Of a DNA stretch of 41,391 nucleotides, positions 24,924 to 33,645 are shown piece after piece (within the stretch, counting starts at the first letter, position 1; each line of letters starts with the position of its first letter). Position numbers and translations under genes: made by a program. Location of the stretch: positions 1 to 41,391 of the forward strand of contig JAPLEJ010000044.1 in assembly GCA_026391435.1 (NCBI GenBank). Direction: 5' to 3'. Below the pieces are notes generated by a model. The model was not told the origin of the DNA. It did not search any database and saw nothing but the letters and a program-made list of their open reading frames with translations. This stretch comes from Bacteroidota bacterium. Its GTDB lineage: Bacteria > Bacteroidota > Bacteroidia > Chitinophagales > Chitinophagaceae.

Positions 24924-25040
24924 TTATCCTTGTCTTTGTTTAAAACGAGGATTCTTTTTGTTGATTACATATAATTTCCCTTTGCGCTTCACGATCTTGC
25001 AATCAGTACTTCTTTTTTTGATAGATGCTCTAACTTTCAT
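24924..25040 (-). CDS. rpmJ: 50S ribosomal protein L36, zinc-ligand-poor form
   Basis: L36 is the smallest large-subunit protein and braces 23S rRNA. The 38-codon frame starts ATG at 25040 and stops TAA at 24924. It opens with [12 protein letters not shown] and ends with NPRFKQRQG, both diagnostic. Of the four zinc ligands of the classical form (C11, C14, C27, H33) only C14 remains; the others are Ser, Asn and Phe, so it should not bind zinc. The gene was too short for a routine ORF cut-off. It lies between infA and rpsM, the usual place, with about 50-base gaps on each side. Confidence 0.95.
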   Translation of the reverse strand: MKVRASIKKRSTDCKIVKRKGKLYVINKKNPRFKQRQG

Positions 25041-25095
25041 CTTTTATTGTTTAAATATTTATTATCGACTATTATTAATTCTATTTTCTCCAACT

Positions 25096-25314
25096 TTATT
25101 TGTGCCTAAAATTGATTCTTCCTCTGGTTAAATCATATGGGCTCATTTCCAATCCAACTTTATCCCCTGGCAAAATTCTGATGTAGTGCATTCGCATTTT
25201 ACCAGAGATCGTTGCCAAAATTTCATGCCCATTTTCCAATTTAACTCTGAACATAGCGTTGCTCATTGCTTCAATTATGATACCATCTTGTTTAATCAGC
25301 GGTTGTTTTGACAT
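25096..25314 (-). CDS. infA: Translation initiation factor IF-1
   Basis: IF-1 binds the A site of the small subunit during initiation. The 72-residue OB-fold protein has the family sequence features [19 protein letters not shown], the [16 protein letters not shown] block and the C-terminal [10 protein letters not shown]. Length is standard. It is the first gene of the alpha operon here: a -7 promoter box lies 16 bases upstream and a terminator-like hairpin separates it from an unrelated membrane protein. secY and map, often upstream of infA, are not adjacent. Confidence 0.98.
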   Translation of the reverse strand: MSKQPLIKQDGIIIEAMSNAMFRVKLENGHEILATISGKMRMHYIRILPGDKVGLEMSPYDLTRGRINFRHK

Positions 25315-25330
25315 ACTTATTTTGGGGTTG

Positions 25331-25338
25331 CAAAGATA
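25331..25338 (-). promoter_or_regulatory. -7 box before infA
   Basis: TATCTTTG on the minus strand matches TAnnTTTG exactly and ends 16 bases before the infA ATG. A matching -33 TTTG at the standard distance is not clear, so the promoter rests mainly on this box and on the terminator-like hairpin upstream. Confidence 0.5.
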
Positions 25339-25396
25339 TGGAAATGAATGGAATTATGAAAAATTCAACCCGAAATCTTCCAAAAAGGGCAAAATA

Positions 25397-25422
25397 AAAG
25401 GGAAATCGTAGTATTTCCCTTT
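25397..25422 (-). terminator. Hairpin terminator between membrane protein gene and infA
   Basis: AAAGGGAAAT (25397-25406) pairs with ATTTCCCTTT (25413-25422) around a CGTAGT loop. On the minus strand a U-rich run (CTTTTATTTT, including part of the stem) follows. It lies 74 bases after the stop of the upstream membrane protein. Confidence 0.6.
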
Positions 25423-25495
25423 ATTTATATTGATAATCAATTAGTTATAATTGTTGAAAGACCGGGCAGCTACCCCATTTTCATTTGTTGGTCAT

Positions 25496-25936
25496 TTAAC
25501 CAAGTCCTGGGAACCATGGGCGACCGATACCTGCCCTAAAAGGCCAAGGAATTGCGGATAAAATTAAAAGCAAAGCCACTATATAAAAAACAAAGCTAGG
25601 GTTCGTTTTGCCCGTTTTCTTGTATTTGATATGTCCAATCGTAATCAAAATGATGGCTAAGACCATCGAAAAAATATGTTCCACTGCCCAAAAACGACTT
25701 ACAGCATCTTTCATTGCGCTCGCCATCCCAACGGTCTGAATCATTTTGAAACCTAGTAAACTACTTACAAAATACTGGTATAAGCCCAAAACTAAAGTAG
25801 TGTGTGATGCAATGAGTAATATTTTACTTGTTGAAAGTGCATTTTGTTTCACCATCAATTTATAAATGCTCAACAATAGCGTAATTAAGATGACCCATCT
25901 CAATAGATTATGTAAGTGCAATAAACCAGTATTCAT
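25496..25936 (-). CDS. Four-helix membrane protein, cytochrome b-like, unknown role
   Basis: The 146-residue protein has four predicted membrane helices and histidines near helix ends: HLHNLLRW at the start of helix 1, SHTTLVLGLYQYF in helix 2, and RFWAVEHIFSMVLAIILITIGHIKY in helix 3. This layout resembles small Bacteroidota membrane proteins often labelled cytochrome b-like; haem binding is possible but not proven. An ATG at 25936 is preferred to a TTG two codons earlier. It is likely transcribed alone, with a terminator after it. The TolB-like gene lies 53 bases upstream on the same strand. Confidence 0.6.
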   Translation of the reverse strand: MNTGLLHLHNLLRWVILITLLLSIYKLMVKQNALSTSKILLIASHTTLVLGLYQYFVSSLLGFKMIQTVGMASAMKDAVSRFWAVEHIFSMVLAIILITIGHIKYKKTGKTNPSFVFYIVALLLILSAIPWPFRAGIGRPWFPGLG

Positions 25937-25989
25937 ATTCAATAATTTTGATTGAGCTTGTAAAATACAACTTTATCATTAAAATTGAA

Positions 25990-27060
25990 TTAATCAACCC
26001 AATCTGCTACAAATACATTGGTATCGCGTGTACCACCATTATTTCGGTTCGAAGAAAATAAGATCTTCTTTCCATTAGGACTAAACATAGGAAAAGCATC
26101 AAACCCTTTATCCCTACTAATTTTTTCTAAATGATTGCCTTCTAAATCTATTAAATACATGTTGAAAGGGAAACCACGCTTATATTCATGATTACTACAA
26201 AAAATAATATGCTTTCCATCGGGTGTGAAATTGGGAGCCCAATTGGCTTGACCTAGATGCGTTATTTGTTTTGCATTTTTACCATCTGCATCTGCAACAA
26301 ATACTTCCATTTTAGTGGGCGCCACCAATCCTTCTTTTAAAAAGTTTTTATACTCTTCAATTTCTTCTTTAGTGTTAGGACGGCTTGCTCTCCATACAAT
26401 TTTTTTACCATCAGGACTAAACCATGCACCCCCATCGTATCCTAAGGTATTGGTTACTTTAATTTCTTTTTTTGTAACCAAATCCATTACATATAAATCC
26501 AAATCGCCTTCTTTGACACTACAGTAAATCATTTTTTTACCATCAGGTGATAAAGTGCCTTCCGCATCATATCCTTCAGATTTGGTTAATTGCTTTATAT
26601 TTTTCCCATTGGTATCTGCTATGAAAATATCATAAGATGTATATAAAGGCCAAATGTATTTATTGCCATATTTAGCGCGATCCACACTTGGAGGACAATC
26701 GTCCCCACCACTTTTAGTTGAGGCATAAATAATATGAGCCCCATCTTTTGTAAAATAAGAACAGGTAGTCCTACCCTTTCCGCCACTTAACAATCTATAA
26801 GTAAAACTGTCTGTTAATTTTGCGGGAAGTTTACCCATAAATATTTGATCACATAAAATTCCTTCCTTGGGATTGGTACGTTGAAAAGTAACTCTTTTGC
26901 CATCAAAGCTCCAATAAGCTTCGGCATTGTCACCTCCAAAAGTAAGTTGTTGAACATTTTTAAAATGAGATTCGCCCGCGAATAGTACCGAATCTGCTTG
27001 TGCTAAAACGCTTAATGCTATCATCATAAAGCAAAGCATTGAAAAGAGTATTTTTTTCAT
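25990..27060 (-). CDS. Secreted TolB-like beta-propeller (PD40/WD40-like) protein
   Basis: The 356-residue protein starts with a signal peptide ending near SVLAQ and is made of about six repeats of the PD40 kind: SFDGKRVTFQR, FTKDGAHIIYAS, SPDGKKMIYCS, SPDGKKIVWRAS, TPDGKHIIFCSN and SPNGKKILFSSNRN. Such repeats form a propeller as in TolB, usually a binding platform for proteins or ligands in the periplasm. No enzymatic domain follows, so it is not a DPP4-type peptidase. The -7-like box TACTTTCG (27078-27085) lies 17 bases upstream. It need not be the true TolB: no Pal, TolA or TolQR gene is nearby. Confidence 0.8.
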   Translation of the reverse strand: MKKILFSMLCFMMIALSVLAQADSVLFAGESHFKNVQQLTFGGDNAEAYWSFDGKRVTFQRTNPKEGILCDQIFMGKLPAKLTDSFTYRLLSGGKGRTTCSYFTKDGAHIIYASTKSGGDDCPPSVDRAKYGNKYIWPLYTSYDIFIADTNGKNIKQLTKSEGYDAEGTLSPDGKKMIYCSVKEGDLDLYVMDLVTKKEIKVTNTLGYDGGAWFSPDGKKIVWRASRPNTKEEIEEYKNFLKEGLVAPTKMEVFVADADGKNAKQITHLGQANWAPNFTPDGKHIIFCSNHEYKRGFPFNMYLIDLEGNHLEKISRDKGFDAFPMFSPNGKKILFSSNRNNGGTRDTNVFVADWVD

Positions 27061-27200
27061 AAATTATTTATAGGTTGCGAAAGTACAAGCTCTCAAGTTA
27101 AATTGGATGACTTAGATCAGCTTAAGGGGTGTAATAAAATATTATGACAAAAAAATGACAGTGTCTCAAAAAATATAGACCTTTGTTTCAAATCAATAAA

Positions 27201-27848
27201 ATGGCCATCATTGCACCCTCTTTATTAGCAGCCGACTTTTTACATTTAGGTAAAGCATGTGATATGCTAAACCAAAGCGAAGCAGAATGGTTTCACTTGG
27301 ATGTGATGGATGGAAGTTTTGTTCCCAACATTAGTTTTGGATTGCCCATCATTGAACAAATTCGAAAGGCGACGACTAAAATATGTGACGTCCATTTAAT
27401 GATTGTGCAACCAGAAAAATACATAGCAGCTTTTAAAAAAGCAGGTGCAGATATTTTAACGGTGCATTATGAGGCTTGTCCTAATTTATTAGAAACGCTT
27501 TCACAAATTAAAGCACAGGGTATGAAAGCAGGGGTTGCCATTAATCCAGATACAGATGTTCAAGTATTAAATGATATCATCACAGAAATAGATGTGGTAT
27601 GTGTTATGAGCGTATTTCCAGGTTTTGGTGGACAAAAATTCATTGAACACACTTATGAAAAAGTAGCAGCATTAAAAAATAGTATTCAATTAAATGGCGC
27701 CCACACTTTAATCGAAATTGATGGTGGAGTTACTGAACTTAACGCTCATGCATTAATACTAGCCGGTGCGGATGTATTAGTAGCAGGCACCACCGTTTTT
27801 AAAGCCCCCGATCCTATAAAAAGTATTGCGCAATTACGCAGTTTTTAA
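27201..27848 (+). CDS. rpe: Ribulose-phosphate 3-epimerase
   Basis: Rpe interconverts ribulose 5-phosphate and xylulose 5-phosphate in the pentose phosphate pathway. The 215-residue TIM-barrel protein has IIAPSLLAADFLHLG, HLDVMDGSFVPNISFG with a catalytic Asp and metal-binding His, DVHLMI, MSVFPGFGGQKF and the phosphate-binding EIDGGV with the second catalytic Asp. A TTG at 27183 also opens the frame, but the ATG at 27201 places the start where the family begins. It is divergent from the propeller gene. Two inverted repeats follow before phoH. Confidence 0.96.
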   Translation: MAIIAPSLLAADFLHLGKACDMLNQSEAEWFHLDVMDGSFVPNISFGLPIIEQIRKATTKICDVHLMIVQPEKYIAAFKKAGADILTVHYEACPNLLETLSQIKAQGMKAGVAINPDTDVQVLNDIITEIDVVCVMSVFPGFGGQKFIEHTYEKVAALKNSIQLNGAHTLIEIDGGVTELNAHALILAGADVLVAGTTVFKAPDPIKSIAQLRSF

Positions 27849-27873
27849 TTTCCCTTTCCTGAACATTATATTA

Positions 27874-27920
27874 TACTAAAATGAACGGAATATTATCATT
27901 TTAGTAATGCACAATTGTGC
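27874..27920. promoter_or_regulatory. Two dyads between rpe and phoH
   Basis: A perfect 11-base inverted repeat TACTAAAATGA / TCATTTTAGTA (27874-27884 and 27896-27906) is followed by the perfect palindrome GCACAATTGTGC (27909-27920). The first could end rpe transcription, though no T-tract follows; the palindrome looks like an operator. No protein can be assigned. Confidence 0.45.
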
Positions 27921-28008
27921 GTATTTAAATATCGCCATTTTGTTTTTCTTTTTTTAAATTGTGTCAGGACGATTATTTTATACTACTCACCCTTTAAAAC
28001 TAATCCCA

Positions 28009-28989
28009 TTGACTGACACCATCATCAACCTAGAAACCGTTAACCCTATTGAGTTTTTCGGCGTCAACAACAACAAACTTGACATTTTAAAAAAGAAATT
28101 CCCATTACTTAAAATTTTATCAAGAGGCACACAAATAAAACTAAGTGGTGCACCCGAACAAATCGAAATCGCGAAGGAGAAAATTGTACTCATCATACAG
28201 TACATGGAACGCAACGGACATTTGAGTGAAAATTATTTTGAACAAATTTTAGGCGGTGATGATGCCGAAATTATTGACCATTTTGTAGAACAAAATCCAA
28301 ATGAAGTATTGGTTTATGGACCCAATGGTAAAACAGTTCGTGCTAGAACAGCCAATCAAAAAAAGATGGTTCAAGCTGCCGATAAAAACGATATCGTTTT
28401 TGCAATCGGACCAGCAGGTACTGGTAAAACCTATACTGCAGTGGCGCTTGCAGTAAGAGCATTAAAAAATAAATTAGTTAAAAAAATTATCTTAACAAGA
28501 CCAGCAGTAGAAGCAGGTGAAAGTTTAGGATTTTTACCAGGTGATTTAAAAGAAAAAATTGATCCTTATTTACGACCACTTTATGATGCATTGGATGACA
28601 TGATACCTGCAGATAAATTAGGTTACTATATGTCTACACGCACTATTGAAATTGCCCCTTTAGCTTATATGAGAGGAAGGACCTTAGATCACGCGTTTAT
28701 TATTTTAGATGAATCACAAAACGCAAATGATTTACAAATTAAAATGTTTTTAACCCGAATTGGATCAAATGCAAAAGCCATCATTACAGGTGACCCTACT
28801 CAAGTTGATTTACCCCGTAATCAAAAAAGTGGACTAGAAAAAGCTTCCCGTATTCTGCAAAACATAGAAGGCATCGCACATATTCAATTAGATGAAGAGG
28901 ATGTGGTTCGACATAAGCTAGTAAAAGCCATCATCAAGGCCTATGATAAGGAAAGGGAAAATGAAACCGAAAATTCATATCATCGGTAA
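28009..28989 (+). CDS. phoH: PhoH family ATPase
   Basis: PhoH/YbeZ proteins are cytosolic P-loop ATPases related to the helicase half of RNA helicases and linked to RNA handling and ribosome quality. Counting from a GTG at 27961 the protein has 342 residues; from the TTG at 28009 it has 326. I chose TTG because homologues begin at or near TDTIINLE, but GTG remains possible. In the longer numbering, Walker A is GPAGTGKT (150-157) and Walker B FIILDE (246-251), after a KH-like N-terminal region containing SRGTQIKLSGAPEQI. The partner endoribonuclease ybeY is not in the window. Confidence 0.9.
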   Translation: MTDTIINLETVNPIEFFGVNNNKLDILKKKFPLLKILSRGTQIKLSGAPEQIEIAKEKIVLIIQYMERNGHLSENYFEQILGGDDAEIIDHFVEQNPNEVLVYGPNGKTVRARTANQKKMVQAADKNDIVFAIGPAGTGKTYTAVALAVRALKNKLVKKIILTRPAVEAGESLGFLPGDLKEKIDPYLRPLYDALDDMIPADKLGYYMSTRTIEIAPLAYMRGRTLDHAFIILDESQNANDLQIKMFLTRIGSNAKAIITGDPTQVDLPRNQKSGLEKASRILQNIEGIAHIQLDEEDVVRHKLVKAIIKAYDKERENETENSYHR

Positions 28990-29142
28990 TTTGCTATTTT
29001 GAGTATGATTTTTATAACATATAAATTTAATATATAATATATATGATGATGTCTATTAGTTTATTAATAATTTGTTAACAAAAACATAAATTAAGTATTC
29101 AATTTATTTTGTTTCTTTGCATTACTTAAAATAAACAATTAT

Positions 29143-32100
29143 ATGTCAAGTAAAAAATTACTACATTTTCTCGTAGCTATGTTAATGTTGCCTGTTTTAT
29201 CTTTTGCGCAAAACACAACTGGTAGCTTAAGCGGATCTGTAAAAGCCGACAATGGTGAAGTCCTTGTTGGTGCAACAATAAGTGTATTACATGTACCTAC
29301 TGGAACTGTATATAAAGTACAATCTAGAAAGTCTGGAGCTTTTGATATTAGTAATATGCAACCTGGAGGCCCTTACACAATTTCAGTCTCTTATGTAAAC
29401 TATCAAACTGAAAAGAGAGAAGATATTTATATTAATTTAGGAGATGCGGCACGTTTAGATGTTGTGTTAAGTTCAAAAGTTACAAAACTTGCAGATGTAA
29501 CAGTGAACGCATCAAGAAAAGGTTCCGATTTATCTGTTAGAGGTGGTACACAAACCATCATCGGAAAAGATAAAATTGAAAACTTACCTACAGTTGGTCG
29601 TAACCTTCAAGATTATTTACGCTTTACCCCTTCTGTTAAATTAGTAGGTGGTACTGGTGGATTAACTGGAATGTCTATTGCTGGTCAAAACAACCGTTTT
29701 AACTCATTCTATATTGATGGTGCTGTAAACAATGACCAATTTGGTTTAAGTGCGAGCGGAACAAATGGTGGCCAAACAAGTGTGGGCCCTATTTCAATGG
29801 ATGCGGTAGATCAAATTCAAGTAATGGTTTCTCCTTTTGATGCTTCTATTGGTAACTTCACTGGTGGTGGTATTAATGCGACTACTAAAAGCGGTACAAA
29901 CGAGGTGAGTGGTACTATCTACTCATTCACTCAAAACCAAGACCTAACAGGTAAAACTCCTACTGGTTTAAGTTCAGCAGCAACAAAGTTAAATCCATTT
30001 AGTGCTAAGACAATGGGTGGAAGTTTTGGTGGTGCCTTCATAAAAAATAAATTATTTTATTTTATTAACTACGAAACAATCGAAAGTAATCGTCCTCAAC
30101 CATTTGATTTTGCTGGTTATAAAGGAGCAAGCTCTACTTCAACTATTGACGCATTAGCAGCTACTGTAAAAACTAAATACGGATATGATGTTGGTAGTTA
30201 TTTAGACAATCCTGAAACAGTTAGCTCTAAAAGATTAGCGGCTAAATTGGACTGGAACATTAGTTCTAATCACCGTTTAAGTATCTCTTATCGTCATTCT
30301 GAAGCAAGAGATTTTAATACGTCTGCTTCCAACTCAACTACTGTCAATTTCTACAATAATGGTGTATTATATCCTAATCAAACCAATTCATTATCTGCTG
30401 AGTTAAGAAGTACATTTAAAAATGGCATCAGCAATAAAATGTTGTTTACTGTTACAGAAGTAATTGATGATAGAAGTCAAATTGGCGATCCATTCCCTCG
30501 TGTTTCTATCACAGATGGTGCTGGTAAAATCGTATTTGGTTCGGAAGAATTTTCAGCTTCTAATTTATTAAGACAAACTAATAAAAACTTTTTAGATTAC
30601 TTAAAATTCAGTGTCAACAACCATAATTTAACATTAGGTATTGACTATGAATTAAGTAAATCATACAACGTATTTATTCGTCAAAATTTTGGATCATATA
30701 CTTATAATTCATTGTCTGATTTCTTAAATGACAAAGCGCCTTCTTCTTATAACAGATCATTTTCAATGTTAGATAATGCAACAGGTGATGAGTCAAAAGC
30801 AGCTGCTAGTTTTTATTCTGGTCGTGGAAGTGCCTTTTTTAATGACGAGTTTAAACCTACAGATAATTTAACCATCAACTATGGTGTAAGAGCTGACTAT
30901 TCTAAATTTTTAACTCCTCCATACACAGATGATTATTTTAATAGTGTTCCTGTCATTGCTGCACTTTCTTTGTCTAATGATTTATTAGGTGCAAGAAGTG
31001 GTCAAATGAGTGATCCTCAAATATCAATTTCACCTCGTATCGGTTTTACATATAAAATGCCTAAAGAAAACATTACTATCCGTGGAGGATTAGGTATGTT
31101 CACAGGTCGTATGCCTTTAGTTTGGCCTGGTGGAGTTTATAATAACAATGGTATAAGTATAGGTGGTATTTCTCCTACAGGTACTACATTGTCTAAATTA
31201 ACTTTCAGAGCCAACCCTCTTGGACAATATACTGCTGCTGATTTAGGTTTAAACCCAGGTTTGGCAAAAGGTCAAGTGGATTTAATTGCACCTAATTTCC
31301 GTTTACCAAAATTATTCCGTGCTTCATTAGCTATTGATAAAAAATTAGGTAACAATTGGTCAACAACAGTTGAAGCTAGCATTAGTAAAAACATTAACGA
31401 GATTTACTATCAAAGAGTTGATATTTTAAATAATGTGGGCGTAATGATTGGACCAGATAATCGCTATATCTATAACAATGCTGCAAAAATTCAATTCCCC
31501 GCAGTTGGAAATATCCCAGCAGGTAACCCTTATACTGGTATTTTTGTGTTGACAAATCAACCTTATGATAGCAAAAAAGGTTTTGCTTATAACCTTACTG
31601 CTTCTATTGATAAATCTTGGGCTGATGGATTTTCATTCAATGCATTTTACACTTATGGAACTGCATTTGTTACCAACGAACCTACTTCAAGTCAAAACAA
31701 CAGCCAATGGAGATATATGGAAACTGTAAATGGTCGTAATAATGTTGATAGAACAAGATCCGATTTTGATTTAGGACATAGAGTAAGCGTATTTGCTACA
31801 AAAAAATTCACTTACTTAAAAGGGAAAATGGCTACAACTATTAGCTTAGTTTACAACGGTCAATCAGGAAATCCATTTAGCTATGTATATTCTACAGGAC
31901 CAGTTAGAGATCAAGGAGCAAGTGAAACAAACGACTTATTATACATCCCTACTAAGACAGAGTTAACTGCAATGACTTTCGTAACTAACTCATCATATAC
32001 TTTATCTGCTGCAGATCAAAAAGCTGCATTTGATGATTATATCCAACAAGATAATTACTTAAGCAAACACAGAGGTCAATATGCTGAAAGAAATGGTGGA

Positions 32101-32421
32101 AGATTACCATTCCAAAATATTGTCGATTTGAAATTAATGCAAGATTTCAATGTTAAAATGAATGGTAGAAAATATCAATTCCAAATAACTTATGATGTCT
32201 TCAACTTCACTAATTTCTTGAGTAGAGATTGGGGTCGTACTTATTTCTTATCTAATGATCAGTTTGCTTTGGTTAAATACCAAGGAGCATCAAACTCTTT
32301 AATACCAAGTTATAGCTTTGCTCCTGTCACAAATAACACACCTTGGGGCGTAAGCACTAGCGTTGCTCCAAGTTATAGTGCTCGTTGGGTTAGCCAAATT
32401 GGTTTGAGATTTAAGTTCTAA
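29143..32421 (+). CDS. TonB-dependent receptor, Oar-like, with carboxypeptidase-regulatory domain
   Basis: The 1092-residue protein is an outer-membrane beta-barrel importer energised by TonB. It has a signal peptide ending near LSFAQ, a carboxypeptidase-regulatory beta domain (about 25-110, SLSGSVKADNGEVLVGAT), and a plug domain (about 130-260, with GKDKIENLPTVGRNLQDYL and VDQIQVMVSPFDASIGNFTG). A long beta-rich barrel follows, ending in phenylalanine (IGLRFKF). The ADNGE/plug style matches Oar-type receptors. No SusD-like partner is adjacent, so a polysaccharide-utilisation role is not indicated; the substrate is unknown. A long AT-rich leader precedes it and a strong terminator follows. 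Confidence 0.9.
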   Translation: MSSKKLLHFLVAMLMLPVLSFAQNTTGSLSGSVKADNGEVLVGATISVLHVPTGTVYKVQSRKSGAFDISNMQPGGPYTISVSYVNYQTEKREDIYINLGDAARLDVVLSSKVTKLADVTVNASRKGSDLSVRGGTQTIIGKDKIENLPTVGRNLQDYLRFTPSVKLVGGTGGLTGMSIAGQNNRFNSFYIDGAVNNDQFGLSASGTNGGQTSVGPISMDAVDQIQVMVSPFDASIGNFTGGGINATTKSGTNEVSGTIYSFTQNQDLTGKTPTGLSSAATKLNPFSAKTMGGSFGGAFIKNKLFYFINYETIESNRPQPFDFAGYKGASSTSTIDALAATVKTKYGYDVGSYLDNPETVSSKRLAAKLDWNISSNHRLSISYRHSEARDFNTSASNSTTVNFYNNGVLYPNQTNSLSAELRSTFKNGISNKMLFTVTEVIDDRSQIGDPFPRVSITDGAGKIVFGSEEFSASNLLRQTNKNFLDYLKFSVNNHNLTLGIDYELSKSYNVFIRQNFGSYTYNSLSDFLNDKAPSSYNRSFSMLDNATGDESKAAASFYSGRGSAFFNDEFKPTDNLTINYGVRADYSKFLTPPYTDDYFNSVPVIAALSLSNDLLGARSGQMSDPQISISPRIGFTYKMPKENITIRGGLGMFTGRMPLVWPGGVYNNNGISIGGISPTGTTLSKLTFRANPLGQYTAADLGLNPGLAKGQVDLIAPNFRLPKLFRASLAIDKKLGNNWSTTVEASISKNINEIYYQRVDILNNVGVMIGPDNRYIYNNAAKIQFPAVGNIPAGNPYTGIFVLTNQPYDSKKGFAYNLTASIDKSWADGFSFNAFYTYGTAFVTNEPTSSQNNSQWRYMETVNGRNNVDRTRSDFDLGHRVSVFATKKFTYLKGKMATTISLVYNGQSGNPFSYVYSTGPVRDQGASETNDLLYIPTKTELTAMTFVTNSSYTLSAADQKAAFDDYIQQDNYLSKHRGQYAERNGGRLPFQNIVDLKLMQDFNVKMNGRKYQFQITYDVFNFTNFLSRDWGRTYFLSNDQFALVKYQGASNSLIPSYSFAPVTNNTPWGVSTSVAPSYSARWVSQIGLRFKF

Positions 32422-32456
32422 TATGAATTAGGTTTATCCTATTTAGTTTATATAAA

Positions 32457-32490
32457 ATACCCTCCCCTAATTCGGGAGGGTATTTTTTTT
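32457..32490 (+). terminator. Rho-independent terminator after TonB-dependent receptor
   Basis: ATACCCTCCC (32457-32466) pairs perfectly with GGGAGGGTAT (32474-32483) around a seven-base loop, followed by eight T in all. It lies 35 bases after the stop codon. Confidence 0.92.
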
Positions 32491-32525
32491 AGAGCAATTC
32501 TTAAAATTTGCTTAATTTCAAGGTC

Positions 32526-33635
32526 ATGGCGATACAAAATTTACAACAGTTCACCGTTGGCGTGGAGGAGGAATACATGGTATTAGATCCCTCTACTAAG
32601 GAATTAAAAAGCCATCAGCAAACTATTGTCAACGAAGGCCAAAAACTATTTAAGGATAAAATTAAAGCCGAAATGCACCAAGCGGTGGTGGAAGTAGGTA
32701 CTGGTATTTGTAAAAATGTAGAGGAAGCATTTACGGAAATCATTGAACTTCGTAATGGCGTTAGCAAAATTGCAAGCGATTTAGGATATAGTATAGGTGC
32801 TTCTGGTACTCATCCATTTAGCCTGTGGGAAACCCAATTAATTTCTGATCAAACAAGGTATCAGGATTTACTGAACGAATTACAACAAGCAGCAAGAAGC
32901 AATTTGATTTTTGGATTGCATGTTCATGTAGGAATGGAAGATCGCCGCATGGCCATACATATTGCCAATACCGCTCGTTACTTTTTGCCTCATATTTATG
33001 CATTAAGCACCAACTCCCCTTTTTGGGAATCACGAAACACCGGCTATAAATCATATCGTTCAAAAGTATTTGATAAATTTCCAAGAACTGGAATCCCTGA
33101 TACCTTTGAAAGTATTGAAGCCTATGATAATTTTATACAATTACTCATCAAAACCAATTGCATTGATGATGCAAAAAAAATATGGTGGGATTTAAGAGTA
33201 CACCCTGTTTTTAATACCATAGAATTTCGTATTTGCGATGTCACAATGACAATGCAAGAAACCATTACCATTACTGCCCTATTCCAAGCAATTTGCGCAA
33301 AAATTTATACACTTCGTCGTCAAAATATCAATTTCATTAATTACCAACGTGCACTCATCAATGAAAATAAATGGCGTGCCAGCAGGTATGGTATTGAAGG
33401 AAAACTAATTGACTTTGGCAAGGAAAAAGAAATTAATACCAAGGAATTAATCAATGAATTATTAGATTTTATTGATGGCGTGTTGGATGAATTAGGAAGT
33501 AGATCACAAGTAGAAAAAGTGCACCAAATATTTGAAAGAGGAACTGGCGCCGATAGACAATTAAAAGTATTTAAGGAAACGGGAAGCTTAATTGAAGTCG
33601 TTAAATATATCGAACAAAGCTTTTTAACAGTATAA
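32526..33635 (+). CDS. YbdK-type carboxylate-amine ligase (GCS2 family)
   Basis: This 369-residue protein belongs to the glutamate-cysteine ligase 2 family, whose members join a carboxylate to an amine with ATP; YbdK of E. coli is a weak gamma-glutamylcysteine ligase. The ATP/Mg site begins at VGVEEEYMVLDP (11-22), and LHVHVGMEDR and VHPVFNTIEFRICDV are family blocks. The ATG at 32526 is preferred to a TTG at 32508. Whether it makes gamma-glutamylcysteine here is open, though a gamma-glutamyltransferase is encoded at 13327-15048. It converges with a secreted protein gene, with 10 bases between stops. Confidence 0.87.
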   Translation: MAIQNLQQFTVGVEEEYMVLDPSTKELKSHQQTIVNEGQKLFKDKIKAEMHQAVVEVGTGICKNVEEAFTEIIELRNGVSKIASDLGYSIGASGTHPFSLWETQLISDQTRYQDLLNELQQAARSNLIFGLHVHVGMEDRRMAIHIANTARYFLPHIYALSTNSPFWESRNTGYKSYRSKVFDKFPRTGIPDTFESIEAYDNFIQLLIKTNCIDDAKKIWWDLRVHPVFNTIEFRICDVTMTMQETITITALFQAICAKIYTLRRQNINFINYQRALINENKWRASRYGIEGKLIDFGKEKEINTKELINELLDFIDGVLDELGSRSQVEKVHQIFERGTGADRQLKVFKETGSLIEVVKYIEQSFLTV

Positions 33636-33645
33636 CTAAGTTGCG

